Shown here one piece after another: positions 54,590 to 62,241 of a stretch of 64,000 nucleotides of DNA. The stretch is from Cellulosimicrobium cellulans. GTDB lineage: Bacteria; Actinomycetota; Actinomycetes; Actinomycetales; Cellulomonadaceae. The translations under genes were made by a program, and so were the position numbers. Below the pieces are notes generated by a model. The model made no database searches. It saw only the letters and a program-made list of their open reading frames with translations, and was not told where the DNA came from. Where the stretch lies: positions 242,439-306,438 of the forward strand of contig NZ_VEGH01000005.1 of assembly GCF_007679345.1 (NCBI RefSeq), read 5' to 3'. Each line of letters starts with the position of its first letter. The stretch's first letter is position 1.

Positions 54590-55759
54590 TCACTGGAGGA
54601 GCTGGAGCACGCTCTGCGGGATCGACTTGGCCTGCGCGAGCATCGCCGTGCCGGCCTGCGAGAGGATCTGCGCCCGGGTGAACGAGACCATCTCGGACGC
54701 CATGTCGGTGTCGCGGATCCGGCTCTCCGAGGAGGTCAGGTTCTCGACCGCCACGTTGAGGTTGTTGATGGTGTGGTCGAAGCGGTTCTGGACCGCACCG
54801 AGCTGCGAACGCACCTTCGACACGTCGGTGATCGCCGCGTCGATCTTGTCGATCGCCTCGACGGCGCCGGACTTCTGGGTGAAGGTCGGCGACGCGGAGG
54901 CGACCTCGGCGGCCGAGGCCGTCGCGCCCGGGGTGGCACCCGAGAAGACGACGCCGGTGCCGGACGTGGTGACCACGCCGGCGCCGAGGGCCTTCTCGGC
55001 CGCCGCGGTGAACGCCGCCAGGGCGGAGGCGGCCGTGGTGACGCCCGTGTAGTCCACCGAGGCCAGGTCGAACGACTTGGACCCGATGGTGACGGTGCCG
55101 TTCAGCGCCTGCAGGTCGGACAGCGCCGTGGTGTCGGCGGCGACCGTGACCGTGCCGGCGGTGCCCGCGGTGGCGTTCGCGACCGTCGCCGTGGTGGCGT
55201 CGGAGGCGATCTTGGTCACGTCGATGCCGGCGACGCCCAGACCCTGGGAGGACAGGCCGCCCGTGCGCTTGAGGTCGACGGTGATCTTGTCCTGGTCGGA
55301 GGTGTTGGCGCCGACCTGGAACGTGCCCGAGTAGTTGCCGTCCAGCAGCTTGGTGCCGTTGAACTGCGTGGTGTCGGAGATGCGGGTCAGCTCGGTCTTG
55401 AGCTGGTCCATCTCGTCCTGGATGTTGCCCTTGGCGGTCTCGGAAAGGCCGCCGTCGTTCGCCGCCTGCACGGACAGGGTCCGCATGCGCTGCAGGATCG
55501 AGTGCGTCTCGGTGAGCGCGCCCTCAGCGGTCTGGACGACGGAGATGCCGTCCTGGGCGTTGCGCACGGCCTGCTTGGTGCCGCCGATCTGGGCACGCAG
55601 GCCCTCGGAGATCGCCAGGCCGGCCGCGTCGTCCGCCGCGCGGTTGATGCGCAGGCCGCTCGACAGCTTCTCGAGCGACTTGCTCAGGTCGTTCTGCGTG
55701 TTGGACAGGTTGCGGTACGAGTTCAGCGCCGCGATGTTCTGGTTGATCGAGAGAGCCAT
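54590..55759 (-). CDS. fliC: Flagellin
   Basis: The filament subunit, 389 residues. The N-terminal D0/D1 (ALSINQNIAALNSYRNLSNTQ, SLEKLSSGLRINRAADDAAGLAISE, in segments) and C-terminal D1/D0 (NRFDHTINNLNVAVENLTSSESRIRDTDMASEMV, then QAGTAMLAQAKSIPQSVLQLL) are typical. The variable part, about 175-300, is Ala/Thr/Val/Ser-rich and could take glycans. It is a single copy in the window, has its own promoter and terminator, and has a leader with two CsrA-type motifs. Confidence 0.97.
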   Translation of the reverse strand: MALSINQNIAALNSYRNLSNTQNDLSKSLEKLSSGLRINRAADDAAGLAISEGLRAQIGGTKQAVRNAQDGISVVQTAEGALTETHSILQRMRTLSVQAANDGGLSETAKGNIQDEMDQLKTELTRISDTTQFNGTKLLDGNYSGTFQVGANTSDQDKITVDLKRTGGLSSQGLGVAGIDVTKIASDATTATVANATAGTAGTVTVAADTTALSDLQALNGTVTIGSKSFDLASVDYTGVTTAASALAAFTAAAEKALGAGVVTTSGTGVVFSGATPGATASAAEVASASPTFTQKSGAVEAIDKIDAAITDVSKVRSQLGAVQNRFDHTINNLNVAVENLTSSESRIRDTDMASEMVSFTRAQILSQAGTAMLAQAKSIPQSVLQLLQ

Positions 55760-55767
55760 GATGGTTC

Positions 55768-55807
55768 TTCCTCCGTGAGTGGGCTCAGGGGCGGCCCGTC
55801 CGTGGGC
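55768..55807 (-). promoter_or_regulatory. CsrA-type sites in fliC leader
   Basis: In the fliC mRNA a hairpin GCCC-ACGGAC-GGGC (55807-55794) shows ACGGA in its loop, and a second CACGGAGGA (55777-55769) is the ribosome site itself. The GGA cores are 27 bases apart. CsrA prefers A-N-GGA in loops and bridges two such sites, so this leader looks built for CsrA repression. Confidence 0.62.
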
Positions 55808-55817
55808 ACACCCTGGA

Positions 55818-55844
55818 CATCGGACGCCCGCCGCGACCCCTGAG
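55818..55844 (-). promoter_or_regulatory. Sigma-28-type promoter of fliC
   Basis: CTCAG (55844-55840) preceded by AAAAACC, 16 bases, CCGATG (55823-55818). Predicted leader is about 52 bases. Confidence 0.8.
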
Positions 55845-55873
55845 GGTTTTTCTGCGACGAGTCCGAAGTCGGT

Positions 55874-57427
55874 TCAGACCGCGGCGCCGACCAGGCCCGG
55901 GGCCACGATCTGCAGCTCGGCGAGGACCGCGGCCTCGTCGGCGGGGTCGACGTGCGCGAGGGCGTCCTCGAGCCCGGCCAGGCCGCGCTCGTCGCCGTAG
56001 GCGCTGTACGCCAGGGCACCGGCGACGGCGCGCTGGCGCGGGTGGGCCCCGGGGTCCAGCGCGATCAGCACGAGAGGGCACTGCGCGGGTGTGCCGGCCG
56101 ATCGGATGCGGGCCGACCACTCCGCCGCCTCTTCGAGGGACAGCGCGGGAGCGAGCAGCGCGGCGGCTGCCAGCACCGCGGGGTCCCCCGGACGGACGTC
56201 GTGCATCCACTGCAGGAACGTCCGGGCCTCCGCGGTGGTGTCCATCGCGCACCAGGTCACGTACTGCCGCCACATGTCGTCCGACATCGCCGCGAGCAGC
56301 CGCCGGCAGGCGTCCGCACCCAGCACGCGCGCCAGGCCGGCCGCGGCGCCCGGCGCCACCCCCTGCCGGATCGCCTCCAGCGCGGCGAGCACAGCCCGGC
56401 GGTGGTCCCCCACCTGGGCGTGGGCCCACAGCTCGGTGGTGATCACGCTCGACCGGTCGAGCCGCTCCCCGAAGGAGTTGACGGTGGTGGTGGGGATGCG
56501 CTCGACGGCCGCCAGCGCCCCGGCGGCGTCGCCCCGGGCGGCGAGGACCTGGGCGCGGGTCGCGAGCGCGAAGGCGGGGTTGTCGTCGTGCTCCTCCCAC
56601 AGGTCGAGCCAGCGGTCGGTCGCCTCGTCGTCGCCCGCGGCGCGCGTAGCTGCGTAGATGGCACGCGCGAGCAGCACCACGTGCCGGCTCCAGCCGAAGC
56701 CCTCCGCACGCAGCGCCTCGGCCTCCTCGATCGCGGCCGTGTTCTGGCCGTCGAGCATCAGGGAGCGGGCCAGGTCGACGCGGTGGAGCTCGAGCTCGCG
56801 TGCGTCACCCTTCGCGCGCGCGGCCTCGACCTGCGCCCGGGCGATCTCGACGTTGCGGCGGCCCTTGTCCTTGGCGGCGACGACCTCGTGCAGGTAGCCG
56901 CTGTGCCGGATCTCGATACCGGAGGCCGGTCGCTGGGGGATCGCCGCGACGCCCGTCTCGATGAGCACCGGCTGCTCGTGCAGCATGCCCACCCAGGTGT
57001 GCAGCTCGCGGCGGAACACCCGGGTCCCCGCCACGCCCGTCTCACCCGGAGACAGTCCCAGCGGCAGGTCCGGCCCGTCGGTGAGGTTGCGGACGACCAT
57101 CGTATGCGCGACGAGCCCGTCGCGGCCGAGGTTCGCCCGGAACTGCACGGGGTCGCCGACCACGACCTCGTCGGCGTCGAGCACGAGGACCCAGTCGCCG
57201 GTCGCGTGCGCCATCGCGCGGTTGCGGGCTCCGCCGAAGTCGTCGTCCCAGTAGCCCTCGACGACCACGTCGGTGTGGCGGCGGGCGATCTCGACGGTCG
57301 CGTCGGTGGAACCGGTGTCGTACACGACGACCTCGTCGGCCCAGGCGACCGACGCGAGGCAGCCGTCGAGGACGGCCTCCTCGTTCTTCACGATGAGGAC
57401 GGCGGAGACGGTGGGGCGTGCGGGCAT
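55874..57427 (-). CDS. GT2 glycosyltransferase with helical repeat domain
   Basis: The 517-residue cytoplasmic protein has an N-terminal GT2 domain (SAVLIVKNEEAVLDGCLASV, VVYDTGSTDATVEIA, a GARNRAMAHATGDWVLVLDADEVV block with metal-binding DAD near 85-87), of the kind often called a tetratricopeptide glycosyltransferase. Residues 200-517 are helical repeats. It lies between fliC and the sigma gene and has its own motility-type promoter, so it very probably acts in motility, most simply by adding sugar to flagellin. The ATG has GGAGGAAC-type complementarity (GAGGAACGTC) upstream. Donor unknown. Confidence 0.88.
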   Translation of the reverse strand: MPARPTVSAVLIVKNEEAVLDGCLASVAWADEVVVYDTGSTDATVEIARRHTDVVVEGYWDDDFGGARNRAMAHATGDWVLVLDADEVVVGDPVQFRANLGRDGLVAHTMVVRNLTDGPDLPLGLSPGETGVAGTRVFRRELHTWVGMLHEQPVLIETGVAAIPQRPASGIEIRHSGYLHEVVAAKDKGRRNVEIARAQVEAARAKGDARELELHRVDLARSLMLDGQNTAAIEEAEALRAEGFGWSRHVVLLARAIYAATRAAGDDEATDRWLDLWEEHDDNPAFALATRAQVLAARGDAAGALAAVERIPTTTVNSFGERLDRSSVITTELWAHAQVGDHRRAVLAALEAIRQGVAPGAAAGLARVLGADACRRLLAAMSDDMWRQYVTWCAMDTTAEARTFLQWMHDVRPGDPAVLAAAALLAPALSLEEAAEWSARIRSAGTPAQCPLVLIALDPGAHPRQRAVAGALAYSAYGDERGLAGLEDALAHVDPADEAAVLAELQIVAPGLVGAAV

Positions 57428-57458
57428 GACGTTCCTCCGGTCGGGTGGCTGCCCTGCC

Positions 57459-57485
57459 GATCGGCGCACCCGCCCCGCTCCTGAG
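57459..57485 (-). promoter_or_regulatory. Sigma-28-type promoter of the GT2 gene
   Basis: CTCAG (57485-57481), 16 bases, CCGATC (57464-57459), 31 bases before the ATG. Links this glycosyltransferase to the flagellar regulon. Confidence 0.74.
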
Positions 57486-57517
57486 CGTTCGGTCGCGCGC
57501 CGGCGGCCCGGGACGCG

Positions 57518-57556
57518 CCGAGGGCGCCGCCCGCGTGCTGCGGACGACGCCCTCGG
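57518..57556 (-). terminator. Second hairpin after the sigma gene
   Basis: CCGAGGGCG / CGCCCTCGG, nine perfect base pairs with a 21-base loop, 56 bases past the sigma stop. Confidence 0.5.
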
Positions 57557-57580
57557 ACGTGTGTGAACGTGCTGCTGCTC

Positions 57581-57602
57581 CCCCGCCGGCGGCCCGGCGG
57601 GG
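57581..57602 (-). terminator. Hairpin directly after the sigma gene
   Basis: CCCCGCCGG / CCGGCGGGG, nine base pairs with a 4-base loop, 10 bases past the sigma stop. Confidence 0.6.
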
Positions 57603-57612
57603 TGCCGCGGTC

Positions 57613-58491
57613 TCAGACCGCGGCGGTGGTGATGCGGTCCGCGCCGCCCTCGAACGGCGTCGGGACGGAGCGGACCTCGTCGGCACGGTGGCCGGCGGCG
57701 GTCATGGCGGCCCGCGAGGCGACCGCGGCGAAGTAGGTGCGGCGGCGGCGCTCCGCGACGCCGTCGGGACGCTCGGCGACCGGGACCATCTCGGGGTCGA
57801 GGCTGGCGTTCAGCCCGTCGCGCATCAGGGCCAGGCCCTCGGTGCGCAGCTGGCTGATCCGGGACTGCGTCACGCCCAGCTCGTCCGCCAGCTCGGCGAC
57901 GGACCGGTCCTGCAGGAACAGCCCCTCGATGACGGTGCGCAGCCGGTCGGGCAGCGTGTCGACCGCGGCGCGCAGGTAGCGCAGCCGCTCGCCGATCAGC
58001 ACGTTGTCCTCCGGACCGGGCGCCTCGTCGCGGACCAGGTCGGCGACCGGGTGCACGGTGGCGTCCATCGACAGCACGCGCCGCTCGGCGTCCTGGCGCG
58101 CCTGGTCGACGGCGGCGAGGTCGGTGCCGAGGGCGTGCGCCAGCTCCTCGCGGGTGGGCGTGCGGCCCAGGGTCGCGGTGAGCCGGTCGCTCGCGGCGGA
58201 CAGCTCGCGGGCCCGGTGCCGGGCGCCGCGGGAGGCCCAGTCCATCGAGCGCAGCTCGTCGATCAGCGCGCCGCGGATGCGCAGCGCGGCGTACCGCGCG
58301 AACGGGACGCCGGTCTCGGGGTCGTACGCGCGGGCGGCGAGCACCAGCGCGAGGTGGCCGGCGGACACGAGGTCCTCCCGGCTGACGGTGGCGGGGACCC
58401 GGGAGAGGACCTCGCTCACGTGGTACCCCACGATGGGCATGTGCGCGACGACGAGGTCGTCGGCGGCGGGGGTGGCTGCAGAGCTGTTCAC
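57613..58491 (-). CDS. fliA: Flagellar sigma factor FliA/WhiG type (sigma-28)
   Basis: It directs RNA polymerase to late flagellar and chemotaxis promoters. The 292-residue protein has region 2 (DLVSAGHLALVLAARAYDPETGVPFARYAALRIRGALIDELR, in segments), region 3 and region 4 with a helix-turn-helix (LADELGVTQSRISQLRTEGLALM). About 65 residues follow region 4, ending EGGADRITTAAV, whereas FliA normally stops soon after region 4. The GTG at 58491 is used. A CRP/GlxR-type site lies 152 bases upstream. The usual anti-sigma factor gene flgM is not seen in the window. Confidence 0.93.
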   Translation of the reverse strand: MNSSAATPAADDLVVAHMPIVGYHVSEVLSRVPATVSREDLVSAGHLALVLAARAYDPETGVPFARYAALRIRGALIDELRSMDWASRGARHRARELSAASDRLTATLGRTPTREELAHALGTDLAAVDQARQDAERRVLSMDATVHPVADLVRDEAPGPEDNVLIGERLRYLRAAVDTLPDRLRTVIEGLFLQDRSVAELADELGVTQSRISQLRTEGLALMRDGLNASLDPEMVPVAERPDGVAERRRRTYFAAVASRAAMTAAGHRADEVRSVPTPFEGGADRITTAAV

Positions 58492-58642
58492 GAACCGGTT
58501 CTCGGCGGGGGTGAAACCTGGCTTGAGTCTTTGTTCTGAAGTTCCTGAGGACCCGATCTATGCGACTTCCGCGGCCATTTCGGACGTACCGGAAAGACAA
58601 ATCGGACATCCGCCGACATAGTCCCGCGCCGATCTGAGCGGT

Positions 58643-58658
58643 TGTGATGCACGTCACA
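58643..58658. promoter_or_regulatory. CRP/GlxR-type operator TGTGA-N6-TCACA
   Basis: TGTGATGCACGTCACA is a perfect match to the CRP and GlxR consensus. Its centre is 160 bases before the fliA start and 110 bases before the flgN -35, so it could act on either side, with fliA the likelier target. Confidence 0.72.
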
Positions 58659-58760
58659 GTCGGGAGATCGCTGTCCTGTCAGATACAGGCACTGACCAGT
58701 CGGTTCAACTCGCTCCCCCGGGGCGGCGACGCGGGGGTGGCCACGAGGTGTCCGGTTTCG

Positions 58761-58787
58761 CTCAGGACCGCCGGCGCCGTCCCGATA
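58761..58787 (+). promoter_or_regulatory. Sigma-28-type promoter of flgN-flgK-flgL-fliW
   Basis: CTCAG (58761-58765), 16 bases, CCGATA (58782-58787), 82 bases before the flgN ATG. This is the only such promoter on the + strand and the closest to the classical CCGATA. Confidence 0.78.
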
Positions 58788-58869
58788 GGACAGGCACGAC
58801 GCCACGGCCGGCATCCCGTGCCGAGCGTCCCCGACCGCACCACCGCCGCTTCGAAGGAGGGCACGCCCG

Positions 58870-59355
58870 ATGGCCCTGAGCCAGCTGTCCGACGTCCTGT
58901 GGACCGAGCGCCGCCTGCTCGAGCTGCTGCTGTTCAAGCTCGAGGAGGAGCAGCTCGTGCTCACCAGCGGGCGCACGCGGTGGCTGGCCCACGCCACGCG
59001 GGAGGTCGAGACCGTGCTGGAGCAGATCCGGGACGCCGAGCTCGGCCGCTCCGCCGAGGCCGACGCGGTCGCCCTCGAGCTCGGCCTGGAGCCCGGCGCC
59101 ACGCTGCGGACCCTCGCCGAGCACGCCCCCACCCCGTGGGACGACCTGCTGCACGCGCACCGCGACGCCTTCGTCCAGCTCACGACCGAGATCGCCCAGC
59201 TGGCCGACGGCAACCGCGAGCTGCTCGCCATGTCGCACCGCGCGACCCAGGAGACGCTCATGTCCCTGCAGGAGTCGGTGCAGACCTACGACCCGCAGGG
59301 TCACACGGCGACCCCGGCCGACCGCAGCGCGCAGCTGCTCGACCAGTCCTTCTGA
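58870..59355 (+). CDS. flgN: Flagellar chaperone FlgN
   Basis: FlgN keeps the hook-filament junction proteins FlgK and FlgL ready for export. The 161-residue protein is soluble and helical, with the family-type LWTERRLLELLLFKLEEEQLVLTSGRTRWLAHATREVE pattern (residues 10-47, in segments) and a C-terminal helix LLAMSHRATQETLMSL. The ATG has GAAGGAGG nine bases upstream. It stands just before flgK, the usual order. Confidence 0.88.
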   Translation: MALSQLSDVLWTERRLLELLLFKLEEEQLVLTSGRTRWLAHATREVETVLEQIRDAELGRSAEADAVALELGLEPGATLRTLAEHAPTPWDDLLHAHRDAFVQLTTEIAQLADGNRELLAMSHRATQETLMSLQESVQTYDPQGHTATPADRSAQLLDQSF

Positions 59356-59410
59356 CCAGGCCGACCCGGCCGCCCGAGACGACCCGAGACGACCCGAGGA
59401 AGAGGATCCG

Positions 59411-60847
59411 TTGAGCACCTTCTCCGGACTGGGCACCGCCCTCAGCTCCCTGATCGCGCAGCGCCAGGCGCTGGAGGTGTCCGGGCAGAACATCGCGAAC
59501 GCGAACACCGTCGGGTACACCCGGCAGCGCGCCGCGATGGCCTCCCTGCCGGCCGCCACCGTGCCGTCGATGTTCTCCACCAGCAACGGCGTGGGCATCG
59601 GCACCGCCGTGACCGGCATCGACCGGCTCGGGGACGCGTTCCTCGACGCCCGCGTCCGCAACGAGACGTCGGGCGCCTCCCGGCTCGCCGCGGTCGCCAC
59701 CGAGTACAAGACGCTCGAGACCACCATCGGCGAGCCGAAGGCCACGGGCTTCTCCAAGGACCTGTCGAGCTTCTGGAGCTCCTGGTCCGACGTCGTCAAC
59801 GACCCGACCTCCGACTCGGCGCGCTCCGTGCTGCTCCAGCGCGGCAAGGCCGTCGCCGACCGGCTGTCGACCATGCACCAGGACATCGGCACCCAGTGGC
59901 AGCAGGCGCTGACCACCACCTCGGCCCTGGTGACCCAGGTGAACACCACCGCCGCCAACGTCGCGGACCTCAACACCCGCATCCTCGCGATCACCAACGC
60001 GGGCGGGTCGGCGAACGAGCTGATGGACCAGCGCGACCAGCTCGTCACGCAGCTGTCCGGACTGGTCGGGGCCTCCGCGCGGATCCGCGACGACGGCTCG
60101 GTCGACGTCATGGTCGCCGGCAACGCCCTGGTCTCCGGGAGCACCGCGAACCAGCTCGCCGTCTCGGGCAAGAGCCCCGCGTCGCTCGGCGACGCGATGA
60201 AGGCCGGCGCCGACCCCGTGTCGATCGTCTGGGCCCGCAACGACAACCCCGCCGGCATCGAGGGCGGGCGCGTCGCCGGCCTGCTGACGACGCTCGCCCC
60301 GCAGAGCGAGGGCGGCATGCTCACCAGCGCCGCGGCCCAGGTCGACGCCGTCGCGAAGACGCTCGCGGAGTCGGTCAACGCCGTGCACAGCACGGGCTAC
60401 ACGATCGACGGCTACGGCGGGCCGACCACGGGCGGCGCCTTCTTCACGTACGACACGGCGAACCCGGCGCGCACCCTCACGGTCGCGATCACCGACCCCG
60501 CCGGCATCGCGGTCGCCGGGAAGGACAAGGGCGCGCACGACAGCAGCGTCGGCCGGGAGATCGCCGCGCTCGCGAAGTCGACCTCCGGCGCGGACGCCAC
60601 CTGGTCCGCGTTCGTCGTCGACCTCGGCGTCCAGTCGGCCAGCGCCTCGTCGCGGGCCACCGTCGCCGAGGCCGCGCGGTCCACCGCCTCGGCCGCCCAG
60701 CTCGCGCAGACCTCCGTCGACACCGACGAGGAGACCGTCAACATGCTCGCGTTCCAGCGGGCCTACGAGGGGGCGGCCCGCGTGCTCACGGCCGTCGACG
60801 AGATGCTCGACACGCTGATCAACCGGACGGGGGTGGTGGGTCGATGA
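59411..60847 (+). CDS. flgK: Hook-filament junction protein FlgK
   Basis: FlgK is the first junction protein. The 478-residue protein starts STFSGLGTALSSLIAQRQALEVSGQNIANANTVGYTRQR, in segments, and ends with ETVNMLAFQRAYEGAARVLTAVDEMLDTLINRTG, the conserved hook-protein-type ends. The start is a TTG at 59411, with GAGG sequences 7-13 bases upstream; no ATG or GTG fits. The stop overlaps flgL as ATGA. Confidence 0.95.
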   Translation: MSTFSGLGTALSSLIAQRQALEVSGQNIANANTVGYTRQRAAMASLPAATVPSMFSTSNGVGIGTAVTGIDRLGDAFLDARVRNETSGASRLAAVATEYKTLETTIGEPKATGFSKDLSSFWSSWSDVVNDPTSDSARSVLLQRGKAVADRLSTMHQDIGTQWQQALTTTSALVTQVNTTAANVADLNTRILAITNAGGSANELMDQRDQLVTQLSGLVGASARIRDDGSVDVMVAGNALVSGSTANQLAVSGKSPASLGDAMKAGADPVSIVWARNDNPAGIEGGRVAGLLTTLAPQSEGGMLTSAAAQVDAVAKTLAESVNAVHSTGYTIDGYGGPTTGGAFFTYDTANPARTLTVAITDPAGIAVAGKDKGAHDSSVGREIAALAKSTSGADATWSAFVVDLGVQSASASSRATVAEAARSTASAAQLAQTSVDTDEETVNMLAFQRAYEGAARVLTAVDEMLDTLINRTGVVGR

Positions 60848-61764
60848 CCACGATCGGCCGCGTCACGCACTTCACGGTGCGGAACTCGACGCTCAACAAC
60901 GTGCAGGCCAACCTGCAGAAGATGGCGGACCTCCAGGCGCAGATGTCGTCGGGCAAGAAGATCAACGCCGCCTCCGACGACCCGTCCGGCACCGCCGACG
61001 TGCTGCGGCTGCAGGGCGAGCAGCGCCAGCTGGCGCAGTACGACCGCAACGCCTCCGACGGCGAGGCGTGGCTGACCACGATCAACGACGCGCTCACCAC
61101 GTCGCTGTCGACGCTCCGCAAGGCCCGGGACCTCACCGTCCAGGGCGGCAACGGCGCGCTGGGGCAGAACTCGCGGATCGCGCTCGCCCAGGAGATCGAG
61201 GGACTGCGGGACAACCTCCTGGCCCAGGCCAACACCACCTACCTCGGGCGCTCCGTGTTCGCGGGCACGACCGCGGGTGCGGCGTTCACCGACGGCACGC
61301 CACCGGCCGCCCCGGGAGACCCCCTTCCCTACACGTTCTCCGGGAACGGCGTCGGCGGCACCGTGACCCGCACGGTCGCGAGCGGCACCAACATCCGGGT
61401 CGACTCCTCCGGCGCCGCCGTCTTCGGCGAGGGCCCGGACTCCGTGTTCGCGCTGCTGGACCAGATCGCCACGACGCTGCGCGCGAACGAGGACCCGTCC
61501 GACCAGCTCGACGCCATCGACGGGCACCTCGACGCGATGACGACCGAGGTCGCCTCGGTCGGTGCGCGGCAGAACCAGATCGACGCCGCGCAGGACCTCA
61601 TCGCCCAGGGCCAGCTGACCGCCACCACGCGGCTCAGCGCGGTGCAGGACATCGACCTCGCCCAGATCATCCTGGACCTCGGTGCGCAGGAGGTCGCCTA
61701 CAAGGGCGCCCTCGCCGCCGGCGCCAAGGTCCTCCAGCCGACCCTCCTGGACTTCCTCCGATGA
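60844..61764 (+). CDS. flgL: Hook-filament junction protein FlgL
   Basis: FlgL joins FlgK to the filament and resembles flagellin. The 306-residue protein has QANLQKMADLQAQMSSGKKINAASDDPSGTADVLRL near residues 21-56, in segments, and ends DLAQIILDLGAQEVAYKGALAAGAKVLQPTLLDFL, as in the family. ATGA overlaps join it to flgK and fliW. Confidence 0.95.
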   Translation: MTTIGRVTHFTVRNSTLNNVQANLQKMADLQAQMSSGKKINAASDDPSGTADVLRLQGEQRQLAQYDRNASDGEAWLTTINDALTTSLSTLRKARDLTVQGGNGALGQNSRIALAQEIEGLRDNLLAQANTTYLGRSVFAGTTAGAAFTDGTPPAAPGDPLPYTFSGNGVGGTVTRTVASGTNIRVDSSGAAVFGEGPDSVFALLDQIATTLRANEDPSDQLDAIDGHLDAMTTEVASVGARQNQIDAAQDLIAQGQLTATTRLSAVQDIDLAQIILDLGAQEVAYKGALAAGAKVLQPTLLDFLR

Positions 61765-62186
61765 CCGCTGAGCTCGCCGACGCCCCGCGTCGCACCCACC
61801 TGCCCGAGCACCTGCACCTGCGCGCGCCCATGCCGGGCCTGACCGGGTACGAGGACTTCACGCTCACCCCGCTGGACGACGCCGGCGTGCTGTACGCGCT
61901 GCGCGCCGAGCCCGCGGGCGCCCGCCCGGTCCGGCTGTTCGTCGTCGACCCCGACGCGTTCTTCCCGGACTACCACCCCGCGATCGCCGGGGACGTGCTC
62001 GCCGCGATCGGCGCCGACGCCGCGCACGCCGTGCGCCTGGTGGTCGTGCGCCCGGCCGACGCCGGCGAGCCGCCCACCGCCAACCTGCTGGCCCCGCTCG
62101 TGCTCGACCCCGCCAGCGGCGCGGCCGTGCAGACCGTCCTCACCGAGGACTGGCCGCTGCGGGCGCCGCTCGCGCCGGCCGCCTGA
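61761..62186 (+). CDS. fliW: Flagellar assembly factor FliW
   Basis: FliW binds free flagellin or CsrA; when flagellin is used up by export, FliW is freed to hold CsrA, which lifts repression of flagellin mRNA. The 141-residue protein has the FliW pattern PGLTGYEDFTLTPLDDAGVLYALRA, VRLFVVDPDAFFPDYHPAI and PPTANLLAPLVLDPASGAAVQTVL. The ATG overlaps the flgL stop. csrA and fliC in the same window complete the circuit. Confidence 0.94.
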   Translation: MTAELADAPRRTHLPEHLHLRAPMPGLTGYEDFTLTPLDDAGVLYALRAEPAGARPVRLFVVDPDAFFPDYHPAIAGDVLAAIGADAAHAVRLVVVRPADAGEPPTANLLAPLVLDPASGAAVQTVLTEDWPLRAPLAPAA

Positions 62187-62241
62187 CGCCGGCCGCACCG
62201 CCCCTCCCCCGCCCGCCGACCGAACCGACCAGGAGATCGTG

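Larger units (their letters stand above)
58492..58869. other. Divergent regulatory gap between fliA and flgN
   Basis: This 378-base gap has no gene. It is less GC-rich than the surroundings, especially 58515-58700. It holds the fliA leader, a CRP/GlxR-type palindrome (58643-58658), a small hairpin CCTGT-cagat-ACAGG (58674-58688) and the flgN promoter (58761-58787). No confident promoter for fliA itself was found. Confidence 0.7.

Noticed and set aside
58596..58607. CCGATT on the - strand as a -10 for fliA autoregulation
   Set aside because: No CTCA-type -35 lies 16 bases upstream.
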